From assembly GCF_003234935.1 (NCBI RefSeq), contig NZ_QKSB01000002.1, positions 62,001 to 126,000 of the forward strand: DNA of 64,000 bases. The letters are read 5' to 3'. This DNA comes from Putridiphycobacter roseus. GTDB lineage: Bacteria > Bacteroidota > Bacteroidia > Flavobacteriales_D > Crocinitomicaceae. The position numbers and the translations under genes were made by a program. Below are positions 8,542 through 16,472 of the stretch, piece after piece (within the stretch, counting starts at the first letter, position 1; the number at the start of each line of letters is the position of its first letter). The notes under the pieces were generated by a model. That model ran no database searches. It was not told where the DNA came from and saw only the letters and a program-made list of their open reading frames with translations.

Positions 8542-11500
8542 ATGAAAAAACCCCGTATCCCTGCTAATGAAGAAGCAAGACTAGCTGATTTGCAAACGTA
8601 TGAAATATTAGACACGCTTGAAGAAGACGATTATGACTTCCTTACGAAAATGGCTTCTCAAATATGTGAAACAAAAATAAGTTTAGTTAGTTTAATTGAT
8701 GACAACAGGCAGTGGTTTAAATCACATCATGGTATGGACGTTAGGGAAACCCCTAGAGACATTTCTTTTTGTGCACACGCCATCAATGATCCAAAAGAAG
8801 TGCTGATTGTCAATGATGCGCGATTGGATGAACGATTTGTTGAAAACCCAGTTGTTAAGGGGAAATCAAATTTAGTTTTTTATGCAGGCGTTCCATTGAT
8901 TTCAAAAAAAGGACATGCTTTGGGGACCCTTTGCGCGATTGATGACAAACCGAAACAACTTTCTGAAGAACAAATTGGATTATTGCAATCACTCGCTAAA
9001 CAAGTTACCAATTTACTAGAATTACGTAAGTCAAATATCCATCTTAAGTCTAGGAATAAAAGCTTAAAAAGCTTTTTTGACTTGAATACTGACCCTTGTA
9101 TAATCATCCATGAAAATGGGGATTATTTTGGGGAAAATAAAGCCTGGGAAAAATTATTTTTAAATGACAAAAAAAAATCGAATCCACAAAACATATTTGA
9201 TATAATTCACCCTAAAGAACTTAATACATTCAAAAAAAACATCCAAGAACTAGAATTTTCAGACAAACACAAAAAAATAATTAACTTATTTGAAAATACA
9301 AAGAACAAGTATACAAAACTAAAGTGGCAAGGTTTTAAAATTGATCATTTAATCTATATCATAGCACAAAACATCACTAGCTCGGAAGAAACAAAAGAGC
9401 AATATAGAGAATTACTTTCTAGAAATGAAGCCATCATGTCTTCACTGAACAATAGTACGCTAGTCTCTATTACGGACAAAAACGGTATTATCAAATACGC
9501 CAATGAAATGTTCACTAAAGTTTCGGGGTATGCGCATGAAGTATTAATGGGTAAAACCCACCAAATTATCAATTCTAAGTTTCATCCAAAATCATTTTGG
9601 GACAATATGTGGCAAACCATTTTAAGCGGTTCGGTATGGAGAGATGAAGTTTGTAACGTTGCCAAAAATGGTGATATATATTGGGTGGATACAGTAATTC
9701 ATCCCGTTTTAGACGACAAAAATGAAATCACCGAATTCATTGCCATTCGATACCTGATTACGGAAAGGAAAAAAATAGAACAAAATTTAATTAAAACAAA
9801 AGAATTACTTTTAGAAACTGGGAAAATTGCTAGAATTGGATCTTGGGAGTATTATGTTGCAGAAAATGAAATTATTCTTTCAGACATGGTGAATGAAATA
9901 ATGGAATTTCCCCTTGGTTATAAATATAAGTTTACCGGAAAACCACAATTTGAAGTACAAAACAAAGGTCAAAAAAGTATAATTGAATTAATATCAGAGG
10001 CTGGCGAAACTGGAGTAGAATACGACGAAGAAAGAAAATTATTTTCTCCAAAAGGAAATGAGCTTTGGATACGAGTAATGATTAAAACCGAAATTGTCAA
10101 CGGCAAGGTAATCCGTGTTTTTGGAACCATGCAAGATATTCGTGGTAGAAAAGCTGCAGAAAAAGAGAAAGAATACCATACCATTTTAATGGATGGTTTA
10201 TTCAACTTATCTCCATTAGGAATTGTATTAAATGACCTCGAAACTGGAGCCTATATAGAATTAAACAATAAATTAATTGAACCTACTGGATACACTAAAG
10301 AAGAATTTGTGAAATTGAGTTATTGGGACATTACTCCAAAGGAATATGCACCATTAGAAGAAATTGCTTTGCAGCAAATGAACGAATTGGGTTATTATAA
10401 AACTTTTCAAAAAGAGTACATTAAAAAAGACGGTACCCGCTACCCTGTAGAATTAAGAGGGGTAGTAATACAGGATACAAATGGGAATAAAAAAATATGG
10501 AGTTTTGTAGAGGATATCACAGAAAGAGTGGCTACAGAAAAAAAATTAAAAGTAAGCGAAGAAACATTCCGAGGTAGTTTTGATTATGCTGGAATAGGCA
10601 TGGCATTGGTGAATGAAAAGGGAAATTGGTTAAAAGTAAATAAAAAACTAATTGAAATGCTGGGGTACGAAAAAGAAGAGTTATTGAAACTAAATTTTCA
10701 AACCATCACACATCCTGAAGATATAGATGCCGACTTAGAATTAATGGCACAATTAATTTCAGGCGAGATAGATCATTACCAAATGGAGAAAAGATACTTT
10801 CATAAATCAGGACACTTTATTTACACTATTTTATCAGTCTCCATGGTAAAAGACATGAAAGGTAAGATACAACACTTTATTTCCCAAGTGGTAGATATTA
10901 CAGCTGCTAAAAAAGCAGAGATTAAATTGAAAGAACTATTTTCTAAAAACCAAGCTATTTTAGATGCCAGCACAGAAGTCACCATTATAGGGACTGATAA
11001 TGAAGGAATTATTCAAACCTTTAATAAAGGAGCCGAAAATATGCTTGGCTATACCATGAAGGAATTGGTAAATAAGCACTCTGCAAGCATCATACATAAA
11101 AAGGAGGAAATTATTTCTAGAGGGGAAGAATTAAGTGCCACTTATCAAAAAAAAATAAGTGGATTTGATATTTTTATTTATGAAGCAAACAAATTTGGAT
11201 CTGACGTAAGAGAGTGGACATATTTAAATAAAAATGGTAATGAGCTTACCGTCCTTCTTAACATAACACCAATTCATACTGATGGACGCATAATAGGATA
11301 CTTGGGTATAGGTACAGATATCACCGCTATTAAAAAGGCGGAAAAAGAGTTAAAAAACATACTTTCTTTGACCGAAAATCAAAACGAGAGATTACAAAAT
11401 TTCGCCTACATTGTCTCCCATAATTTAAGGAGTCATTCCGGCAATTTAACTAGCCTTTTAGAATTATTTTTAGACGAGAACCCAAAATTTCAAGAGCTAG

Positions 11501-12057
11501 AAATAATTCAAATGTTAGCCTTGTCTGCCAATAATTTAAAAGATACCATTTCACATCTTTCTGAGGTAGCATTATTACAAGATTCATCCCAAGAAGAGTT
11601 TTACCCCATTCAATTGCAGGCCAGCATTAATAATGCCATTAACAATGTTTCGGCACTCGCTATAGAAAAGCAAATTGAAATACAAAATAATGTAGGTTCA
11701 AGTATAACTATTTTAGGCTTGAATGCGTATGTAGATAGTGTACTCTTAAATTTTTTAACGAATGGCATAAAATATCGCGCGGAAAACAGAAAAAGTTTTA
11801 TTAAATTGAGCTCCAAAATAGAAAAAAAATATGTGGTACTTACTATTGAAGACAATGGATTAGGAATTGATTTAAAACGACATGGCAAAAAATTATTTGG
11901 CATGTATAAAACATTTCACAAGCATGAAGAGGCAAGAGGATTAGGACTTTTTATAACCAAGAACCAAATTGAAGCAATGGGTGGTTATGTTGAAGTGGAG
12001 AGCACAGTAGACCAAGGTACAACGTTTAAAATATATTTTATTAATGAAAAAAATTAA
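8542..12057 (+). CDS. GAF-multi-PAS sensor histidine kinase
   Basis: Cytoplasmic sensor kinase of 1171 residues with no transmembrane segments. Residues 1-165 are a GAF domain opening with the frequent Bacteroidota phrase NEEARLADLQTYEILDT. About six PAS domains follow, beginning near 180, 295, 420, 550, 670 and 805; several have the S-box phrases 'GY-x-x-EEL' and C-terminal PAC ends such as FVEDITERVA. The dimerisation helix has the phospho-acceptor His in IVSHNLRSHSGNL, not the classical H-E-L-R-T-P. The ATPase domain shows the N box (LNFLTNGIKYR), DNGLGIDL and GLGLFITK. The last 14 bases overlap a receiver gene, the likely partner. The GAF/PAS layout suggests soluble or diffusible signals, but the ligand is unknown. 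Confidence 0.88.
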   Translation: MKKPRIPANEEARLADLQTYEILDTLEEDDYDFLTKMASQICETKISLVSLIDDNRQWFKSHHGMDVRETPRDISFCAHAINDPKEVLIVNDARLDERFVENPVVKGKSNLVFYAGVPLISKKGHALGTLCAIDDKPKQLSEEQIGLLQSLAKQVTNLLELRKSNIHLKSRNKSLKSFFDLNTDPCIIIHENGDYFGENKAWEKLFLNDKKKSNPQNIFDIIHPKELNTFKKNIQELEFSDKHKKIINLFENTKNKYTKLKWQGFKIDHLIYIIAQNITSSEETKEQYRELLSRNEAIMSSLNNSTLVSITDKNGIIKYANEMFTKVSGYAHEVLMGKTHQIINSKFHPKSFWDNMWQTILSGSVWRDEVCNVAKNGDIYWVDTVIHPVLDDKNEITEFIAIRYLITERKKIEQNLIKTKELLLETGKIARIGSWEYYVAENEIILSDMVNEIMEFPLGYKYKFTGKPQFEVQNKGQKSIIELISEAGETGVEYDEERKLFSPKGNELWIRVMIKTEIVNGKVIRVFGTMQDIRGRKAAEKEKEYHTILMDGLFNLSPLGIVLNDLETGAYIELNNKLIEPTGYTKEEFVKLSYWDITPKEYAPLEEIALQQMNELGYYKTFQKEYIKKDGTRYPVELRGVVIQDTNGNKKIWSFVEDITERVATEKKLKVSEETFRGSFDYAGIGMALVNEKGNWLKVNKKLIEMLGYEKEELLKLNFQTITHPEDIDADLELMAQLISGEIDHYQMEKRYFHKSGHFIYTILSVSMVKDMKGKIQHFISQVVDITAAKKAEIKLKELFSKNQAILDASTEVTIIGTDNEGIIQTFNKGAENMLGYTMKELVNKHSASIIHKKEEIISRGEELSATYQKKISGFDIFIYEANKFGSDVREWTYLNKNGNELTVLLNITPIHTDGRIIGYLGIGTDITAIKKAEKELKNILSLTENQNERLQNFAYIVSHNLRSHSGNLTSLLELFLDENPKFQELEIIQMLALSANNLKDTISHLSEVALLQDSSQEEFYPIQLQASINNAINNVSALAIEKQIEIQNNVGSSITILGLNAYVDSVLLNFLTNGIKYRAENRKSFIKLSSKIEKKYVVLTIEDNGLGIDLKRHGKKLFGMYKTFHKHEEARGLGLFITKNQIEAMGGYVEVESTVDQGTTFKIYFINEKN

Positions 12058-12451
12058 AAAAATCTGTATTGTTGATGACGACCCAATTCATATATACGTC
12101 GCAAAAAACTCTATTAAAAAAGCAGAGATTAGTGAAGAAATCATAGAGTTTGAAAACGGAAAAGAGGCTTATGATAAGTTAGTGGAAATGCATGAAAAAG
12201 GGGATTCCTATCCAGATGTAATTTTATTAGATTTAAATATGCCGATTTGGGATGGCTGGGATTTTCTAGATGAATTTTCAAAATTAACCTTTAACCATAA
12301 AATCGCTGTATTGATTACTACAAGTTCAAACGATCCTGCAGACCAAAGAAGAGCTAAAAAATATAGCATGGTTAACAACTTAATTGTAAAGCCAATAACC
12401 ATGAATAAATTAGTAAAAGAACTCGAAAAACTGGATCAATCTTTTCAATAA
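12044..12451 (+). CDS. Single-domain response regulator (CheY/Rcp-like)
   Basis: Receiver-only protein of 135 residues with no output domain. The acidic pocket is in ICIVDDDPIH, the phospho-acceptor Asp in VILLDLNMPIWDGWDF, the switch Thr/Ser in VLITTSSNDPADQ, and the conserved Lys in LIVKPITMNKL. The start codon lies inside the end of the kinase gene (14-base overlap, different frame), so the two are translationally coupled and form a pair. It resembles the Rcp1-type receivers that relay from PAS/GAF kinases to downstream partners. It is a paralogue of the receiver at 47.3-47.7 kb. A strong hairpin terminator follows 23 bases after the stop. Confidence 0.88.
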   Translation: MKKIKKICIVDDDPIHIYVAKNSIKKAEISEEIIEFENGKEAYDKLVEMHEKGDSYPDVILLDLNMPIWDGWDFLDEFSKLTFNHKIAVLITTSSNDPADQRRAKKYSMVNNLIVKPITMNKLVKELEKLDQSFQ

Positions 12452-12474
12452 CTACCTGCACAAAATATTATTTC

Positions 12475-12520
12475 AAGCACAATACAATCCAGGAAAACTC
12501 TGATTGTATTGTGCTTTTTA
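12475..12520 (+). terminator. Rho-independent terminator
   Basis: A perfect 15-bp stem (AAGCACAATACAATC at 12475-12489 against 12502-12516) with a 12-base loop is followed by a short T run. It ends the kinase/receiver transcript. The opposite-strand gene also ends nearby, so it lies between convergent genes. Confidence 0.88.
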
Positions 12521-12558
12521 CTGTATTTAACACTTGTGCAAAATCCATTAAAACTATT

Positions 12559-14472
12559 TTACTGCTGAATTTTAAAAGTAAATACCTCTTTATCCATTAA
12601 TAACCTTAAATAATAAATTCCCTTTTGGGAAGCCAATAATTCTATTTCAAATGAATTTGGCGATTCTTTGTTCCACAGAAAAGGAATGGCTTGGCCCAGT
12701 GCGTTGTATACATTAATTTGTGAAACATTGCGTACTTCTTTTCCTGAAAGGATGAATCTCTGATCAATAATGGGATTTGGATATAGTTGAAAATTTTCTT
12801 TCATCCAGTTTTCAACTGACAATCCAACAATTGTTTGACAAGTAGAAGTGTCCTTACACCCGCTAATCAGATCTGTGAAAATCACCGCATAATTTCCGTT
12901 TTCAGTAGGGGAATAAGAGGGACTTACTGCCCCTGGAATGGCATTTCCATTATCACATGTAATCCATTGGTAATTATAACTACTATCTGCCACAGTTAAC
13001 GTAAAGCCGTTCTGAGAAACAGTGGTATTTATAGGGTGATAAGCATAATGAGTAGTTAAAATACTATCTCCATTGCACACATTCATTAAAGTGTCTATAG
13101 CAATCCAATCATGTAACCATTCGTTCCCGTTCCAATATGGCCCGCAACTTACTTCATTTGTGGTAGCTGTATTTTGAATTTCACAATCTTCTAGACGCCA
13201 TAATTCAATTCCTTGTGCACTATCAAGGGCGGTAAAATATAAGTATGGTCCAGCCTTTTTTAAAGTGGAAGGATTATAAAAATAATCTGAACCAGAAAAT
13301 AAACTACGAACCATTTGTACTTGAGAACCATCATACTGAAATAATTCTATGTTATTTGATAAACTTGAATCGATAGCCGCAAAGTATAGTTTATCATTGA
13401 ATATTTCAAAACTTCCTCTTAAATTAATTAGGGTATCATTTGCATTAAAATTATGAACCATATTTATATTTACGCCATCATATTCCCATAAATCAGTTCC
13501 ATGCACACCATTATTACCAAGGAACAATAATTTACCCTGAAAAGAGATAAAATCGCTAGAAACACCTCTGGAATCTCCTGGATATAGATCCGAAATTAAC
13601 GCCAAATTTAACCCGTCGAATGTTTTTAATTCTTGACCATGAATGGTATCATATGCCACAACTACTAATTGATTGTTATACTCTCCTATATAATTATTAT
13701 CAAATACAGGCATTCCGCCAACCATGTTTTGAATTGGAATATTATTCTGGATTTTGATAATAGAAGTACCATCATATTTCCAAAAATATTTGAAATGTGT
13801 TTCCGCTGTCGAATTATCATTTAAATCGCCTCCAATAAAATAAATCTCATTTTGGTAGGATTTTAAATAAAACTGATGACTAGACCCTAAATCAAAATTA
13901 CTTGGCATTGCTAAAGCAGTATAGGCATTACCATCATACGCTATCAAAGAATCGTTTAGAATAAAGTAGAGTAAATTATTATGTATTAATAAATTACTTT
14001 TTAGGTTCGTATGATATTCAAAGTCATGCACCATACTTACATCCATACCATCATACATCCATAATTTTGTATCCAAACCATAAGTTGCATTCGTAGTGTC
14101 CTCTCCGCGAAAATAAAGCATACCGTTAAATACCTGCAGCACATCAGGATTTATCCCATAAGGATTTTGTTGGCCATTACCCATTGTAAATGAACCTGTG
14201 TGGGTATTTTTAACTAACATACAGGTATCCCCATCTGTTTTCCACAATTCATTCCCATGAACACCATCATTAAATGCATAATAATACCAGTTGTTGTACC
14301 ATGCATTTTTATTGTACCCCCTAAAAACCTCAGCACTGTTCGCATTAAAATAATTGGAAGCCAAGGGAGGAAATGGGGCATTCGTGATTAAATTTACATC
14401 CTGCACCATAAATGGTTGCGCATTTAAAATACAAGAAACAAGTATACTTAATAATAAAAAGTAATTCTTCAT
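12559..14472 (-). CDS. ELWxxDGT-repeat protein with T9SS type A sorting domain
   Basis: Secreted protein of 637 residues. The signal peptide is MKNYFLLLSILVSCILNAQ, with cleavage before Q in the usual Bacteroidota way. Residues 25-430 carry degenerate ELWxxDGT repeats, seen as HGNELWKTDGDT, KLWMYDG, ELKTFDG, DLWEYDG and ELFQYDG, which suggests a beta-propeller of kelch-like blades. About 500-560 is an Ig-like 'CxNG...YxxTENGNYAVIFTD' segment. The final 75 residues form a type A sorting domain (LYPNPIIDQRFILSG to YYLRLL, ending TFKIQQ) that directs the protein through the T9SS to the cell surface. It is 10 bases downstream of the ATAG-repeat gene and probably shares its transcript. The ligand is unknown. 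Confidence 0.82.
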   Translation of the reverse strand: MKNYFLLLSILVSCILNAQPFMVQDVNLITNAPFPPLASNYFNANSAEVFRGYNKNAWYNNWYYYAFNDGVHGNELWKTDGDTCMLVKNTHTGSFTMGNGQQNPYGINPDVLQVFNGMLYFRGEDTTNATYGLDTKLWMYDGMDVSMVHDFEYHTNLKSNLLIHNNLLYFILNDSLIAYDGNAYTALAMPSNFDLGSSHQFYLKSYQNEIYFIGGDLNDNSTAETHFKYFWKYDGTSIIKIQNNIPIQNMVGGMPVFDNNYIGEYNNQLVVVAYDTIHGQELKTFDGLNLALISDLYPGDSRGVSSDFISFQGKLLFLGNNGVHGTDLWEYDGVNINMVHNFNANDTLINLRGSFEIFNDKLYFAAIDSSLSNNIELFQYDGSQVQMVRSLFSGSDYFYNPSTLKKAGPYLYFTALDSAQGIELWRLEDCEIQNTATTNEVSCGPYWNGNEWLHDWIAIDTLMNVCNGDSILTTHYAYHPINTTVSQNGFTLTVADSSYNYQWITCDNGNAIPGAVSPSYSPTENGNYAVIFTDLISGCKDTSTCQTIVGLSVENWMKENFQLYPNPIIDQRFILSGKEVRNVSQINVYNALGQAIPFLWNKESPNSFEIELLASQKGIYYLRLLMDKEVFTFKIQQ

Positions 14473-14482
14473 TTTTTTAATT

Positions 14483-14984
14483 TTACGGTATTAATGAAAT
14501 CTCATTTGCATTGTGCCATAATATATTAGGACCATTTCCTGGTGGGCCATACAAATTAAAATATCCATCAGCATTCAACTGTGATTCTACTATTGTTCCA
14601 CTATAAAAAGGAGCCAACATGGTTGTCCATGGAGAATTTGTGGAAAAACAAGCGTATCCAGGAGTATTAAATACCGTTTGTACACATGACCATACAAAAT
14701 TACCAGAAGTAAACCATGTAGGATAGCCATAGGGTATATAAAAGGAAAAATCTGCAGGGCTAGCATTTATCACCTTGACTTCCCCTGGATAAGTAAAAAA
14801 AATTGGATCAGATAAATAATACTGACTTATTCCAGTGCTAGGATGTGCAGAAATAAATACGCGCACACAAATGTCCTCATGATAGGAATCGTTTGTAATC
14901 GTCAAGCTACCTCCTTGACAAAATAAAGTTGAATTAACCCCTACAAATAGATAGATAGATAGATATATAGATAGATTTAATCAT
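14483..14984 (-). CDS. Small secreted protein; start and body out of frame across ATAG repeat
   Basis: The readable body (TTG at 14905 to stop at 14483, 140 residues) is unlikely to begin at that TTG. The same frame stays open upstream to 14980 and encodes LFCQGGSLTITN, a phrase typical just inside Bacteroidota surface domains. The natural start is ATG 14984, preceded by an A-rich leader and a TATATTTG box at 15011-15018. From it, MIKSIYISIYLS enters an ATAG/CTAT tract and stops at 14934. Start and body differ by 79 bases; losing one 4-base unit (75) or gaining two (87) joins them into a normal signal peptide. The gene is therefore either phase-variable and OFF here, or frameshifted. The body has four cysteines and is unrecognised. 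The T9SS propeller gene follows after 10 bases. Confidence 0.6.
14947..14974. repeat. ATAG tetranucleotide repeat (SSR)
   Basis: On the plus strand there are four ATAG units (14947-14962), one ATAT (14963-14966) and two more ATAG units (14967-14974). Read on the minus strand the tract encodes Ser-Ile-Tyr-Leu repeats in any phase, which is suitable as the hydrophobic core of a signal peptide. The unit is not a multiple of three, so copy-number change shifts the frame. Confidence 0.85.
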
Positions 14985-15010
14985 TTTTTTAAATTTTTAT
15001 GTTTACGCAT

Positions 15011-15018
15011 CAAATATA
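15011..15018 (-). promoter_or_regulatory. -7 promoter box for the ATAG-repeat gene
   Basis: CAAATATA on the plus strand reads TATATTTG on the minus strand, a perfect TAnnTTTG box. It lies 26 bases upstream of the ATG at 14984, leaving a leader of about 22 A-rich bases. GTTTAT lies 20 bases further upstream as a weak -33 candidate. This supports ATG 14984 as the start. Confidence 0.55.
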
Positions 15019-15102
15019 ATAAAATTATAAATATAAACCTATACATATCAACTAATTACTTATATTACCCTGATAAAATAACAAATCCGAAATTATTCAA
15101 CT

Positions 15103-15110
15103 TATATTTG
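15103..15110 (+). promoter_or_regulatory. -7 promoter box at the start of the helicase gene
   Basis: TATATTTG (TAnnTTTG) ends 4 bases before the GTG start at 15115. With the usual spacing, transcription would begin at or next to the start codon, so the mRNA may be leaderless. Confidence 0.5.
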
Positions 15111-15114
15111 TCGA

Positions 15115-16443
15115 GTGACACAAGAATTAGCTTTAGACATATTAAAATCGGGAAGAAATGTATTTTTAACTGGATCGGCAGGTACAGGGAAAACTTATGT
15201 TTTAAATCAATTTATCCAATACCTCAACAAGTATAAAATTTCTAGTGGAGTAACTGCTTCTACTGGTATTGCAGCGACGCACATTAAGGGGCAGACTATA
15301 CATAGTTGGGTTGGCATGGGAATTAAAAATCAAATGACAAGAAAAGACTTACACTTTTTAAGTTTAAACAAAGCCCTCCTAAAAAAAATTGAAAAAACTA
15401 AGGTGCTCATCATTGATGAAATCTCCATGCTTCATCTTAATCAACTTAATTTAGTTGACCAGATTTTACAATATTTAAAAGATAACCTATTACCGTTTGG
15501 TGGTATTCAAATAGTATTGTGTGGCGATTTTTTCCAGCTACCTCCTATTGGTCAGCCATTCGAAAAAAGTAGAGATAAATTTGCTTTTATGTCTACAGCT
15601 TGGGTAAATGCAGCGTTCAACATCTGTTATTTAACCCAACAATTTCGTCAAGATAAAAACGTCCTTAGTGAGGTATTAGGTGCCATTAGAAATGCGAGTG
15701 TAGATAAGGATATTGAGGCACATCTAAAAAAGAAGTTAGGCGAAAAACAACTCGAAAATCCGCCCATACAACTATACACACACAATGCAGACGTAGACAG
15801 GATTAACGAAGAAGAATTAGATAAAATTGAAGAAAAAGTTAAATATTTCTGGGCAAAAACACATGGTAAAAAAGAATTAATTGTCACCTTAAAAAAATCT
15901 GTCATAGTGCCCGAAAGATTGAGTTTAAAACTAGGTGCTAAGGTCATGTTTGTCAAAAATAATCCTGATAAAGGATACATTAATGGTACACTTGGTAAAA
16001 TCATTGAGTTTTCTGAACTAGGTCTCCCAGTAGTAAGAATTGCCGGTAAAAAAGAAATTATTGCTAGTCCCGAAGAATGGTCGATTGACGACGACAAAGG
16101 GACCTCCTTGGCCTCATTTTTACAAATACCATTGCGACTAGCATGGGCCATTACCGTTCATAAATCCCAAGGAATGACCTTGGATTCCGCCACTTTGGAT
16201 TTGAGTAAAACTTTTGAAAAAGGACAAGGTTACGTGGCATTATCCAGACTAAAGTCCTTAGAGAAAATGAATTTATTAGGCTTTAATGCTACCGCATTGA
16301 GCATTGAACCATTAGCCGTAAAGGCAGATAAAAGATTTAAAGAATTATCGGCGGAATTAGCAGAAAAAGTGGACCCTGCAGATTTAAAAACTGAAATGGA
16401 AGCTTTTAAGATAAAAGCCAAAGCCCTGAAATTTATCAAATAA
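15115..16443 (+). CDS. PIF1-like DNA helicase / AAA ATPase
   Basis: Superfamily 1 helicase of 442 residues. Walker A is GSAGTGKT (about 21-28). Motif Ia follows in TASTGIAATHIKGQTIHSW, Walker B in LIIDEISML, motif III in VLCGDFFQLPPIGQ, then LTQQFRQD. The C-terminal part has the PIF1/RecD2 motif AWAITVHKSQGMTLD and GYVALSRLKSLEKMNLLGF. Such enzymes unwind DNA 5' to 3' and help with replication through barriers. The start is GTG: no ATG lies upstream in frame, relatives as I recall them also begin a few residues before 'ALDILKSG-x-NVFLTG', and a TATATTTG box sits just in front. The protein lacks the extra C-terminal domains of longer bacterial relatives. Confidence 0.85.
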   Translation: MTQELALDILKSGRNVFLTGSAGTGKTYVLNQFIQYLNKYKISSGVTASTGIAATHIKGQTIHSWVGMGIKNQMTRKDLHFLSLNKALLKKIEKTKVLIIDEISMLHLNQLNLVDQILQYLKDNLLPFGGIQIVLCGDFFQLPPIGQPFEKSRDKFAFMSTAWVNAAFNICYLTQQFRQDKNVLSEVLGAIRNASVDKDIEAHLKKKLGEKQLENPPIQLYTHNADVDRINEEELDKIEEKVKYFWAKTHGKKELIVTLKKSVIVPERLSLKLGAKVMFVKNNPDKGYINGTLGKIIEFSELGLPVVRIAGKKEIIASPEEWSIDDDKGTSLASFLQIPLRLAWAITVHKSQGMTLDSATLDLSKTFEKGQGYVALSRLKSLEKMNLLGFNATALSIEPLAVKADKRFKELSAELAEKVDPADLKTEMEAFKIKAKALKFIK

Positions 16444-16472
16444 AAATTGTATTTTTACTCAAATCGTGACTT

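Noticed and set aside
15648..16151. 167-codon minus-strand frame within the helicase gene
   Set aside because: It is the shadow of a gene whose plus frame has every helicase motif.
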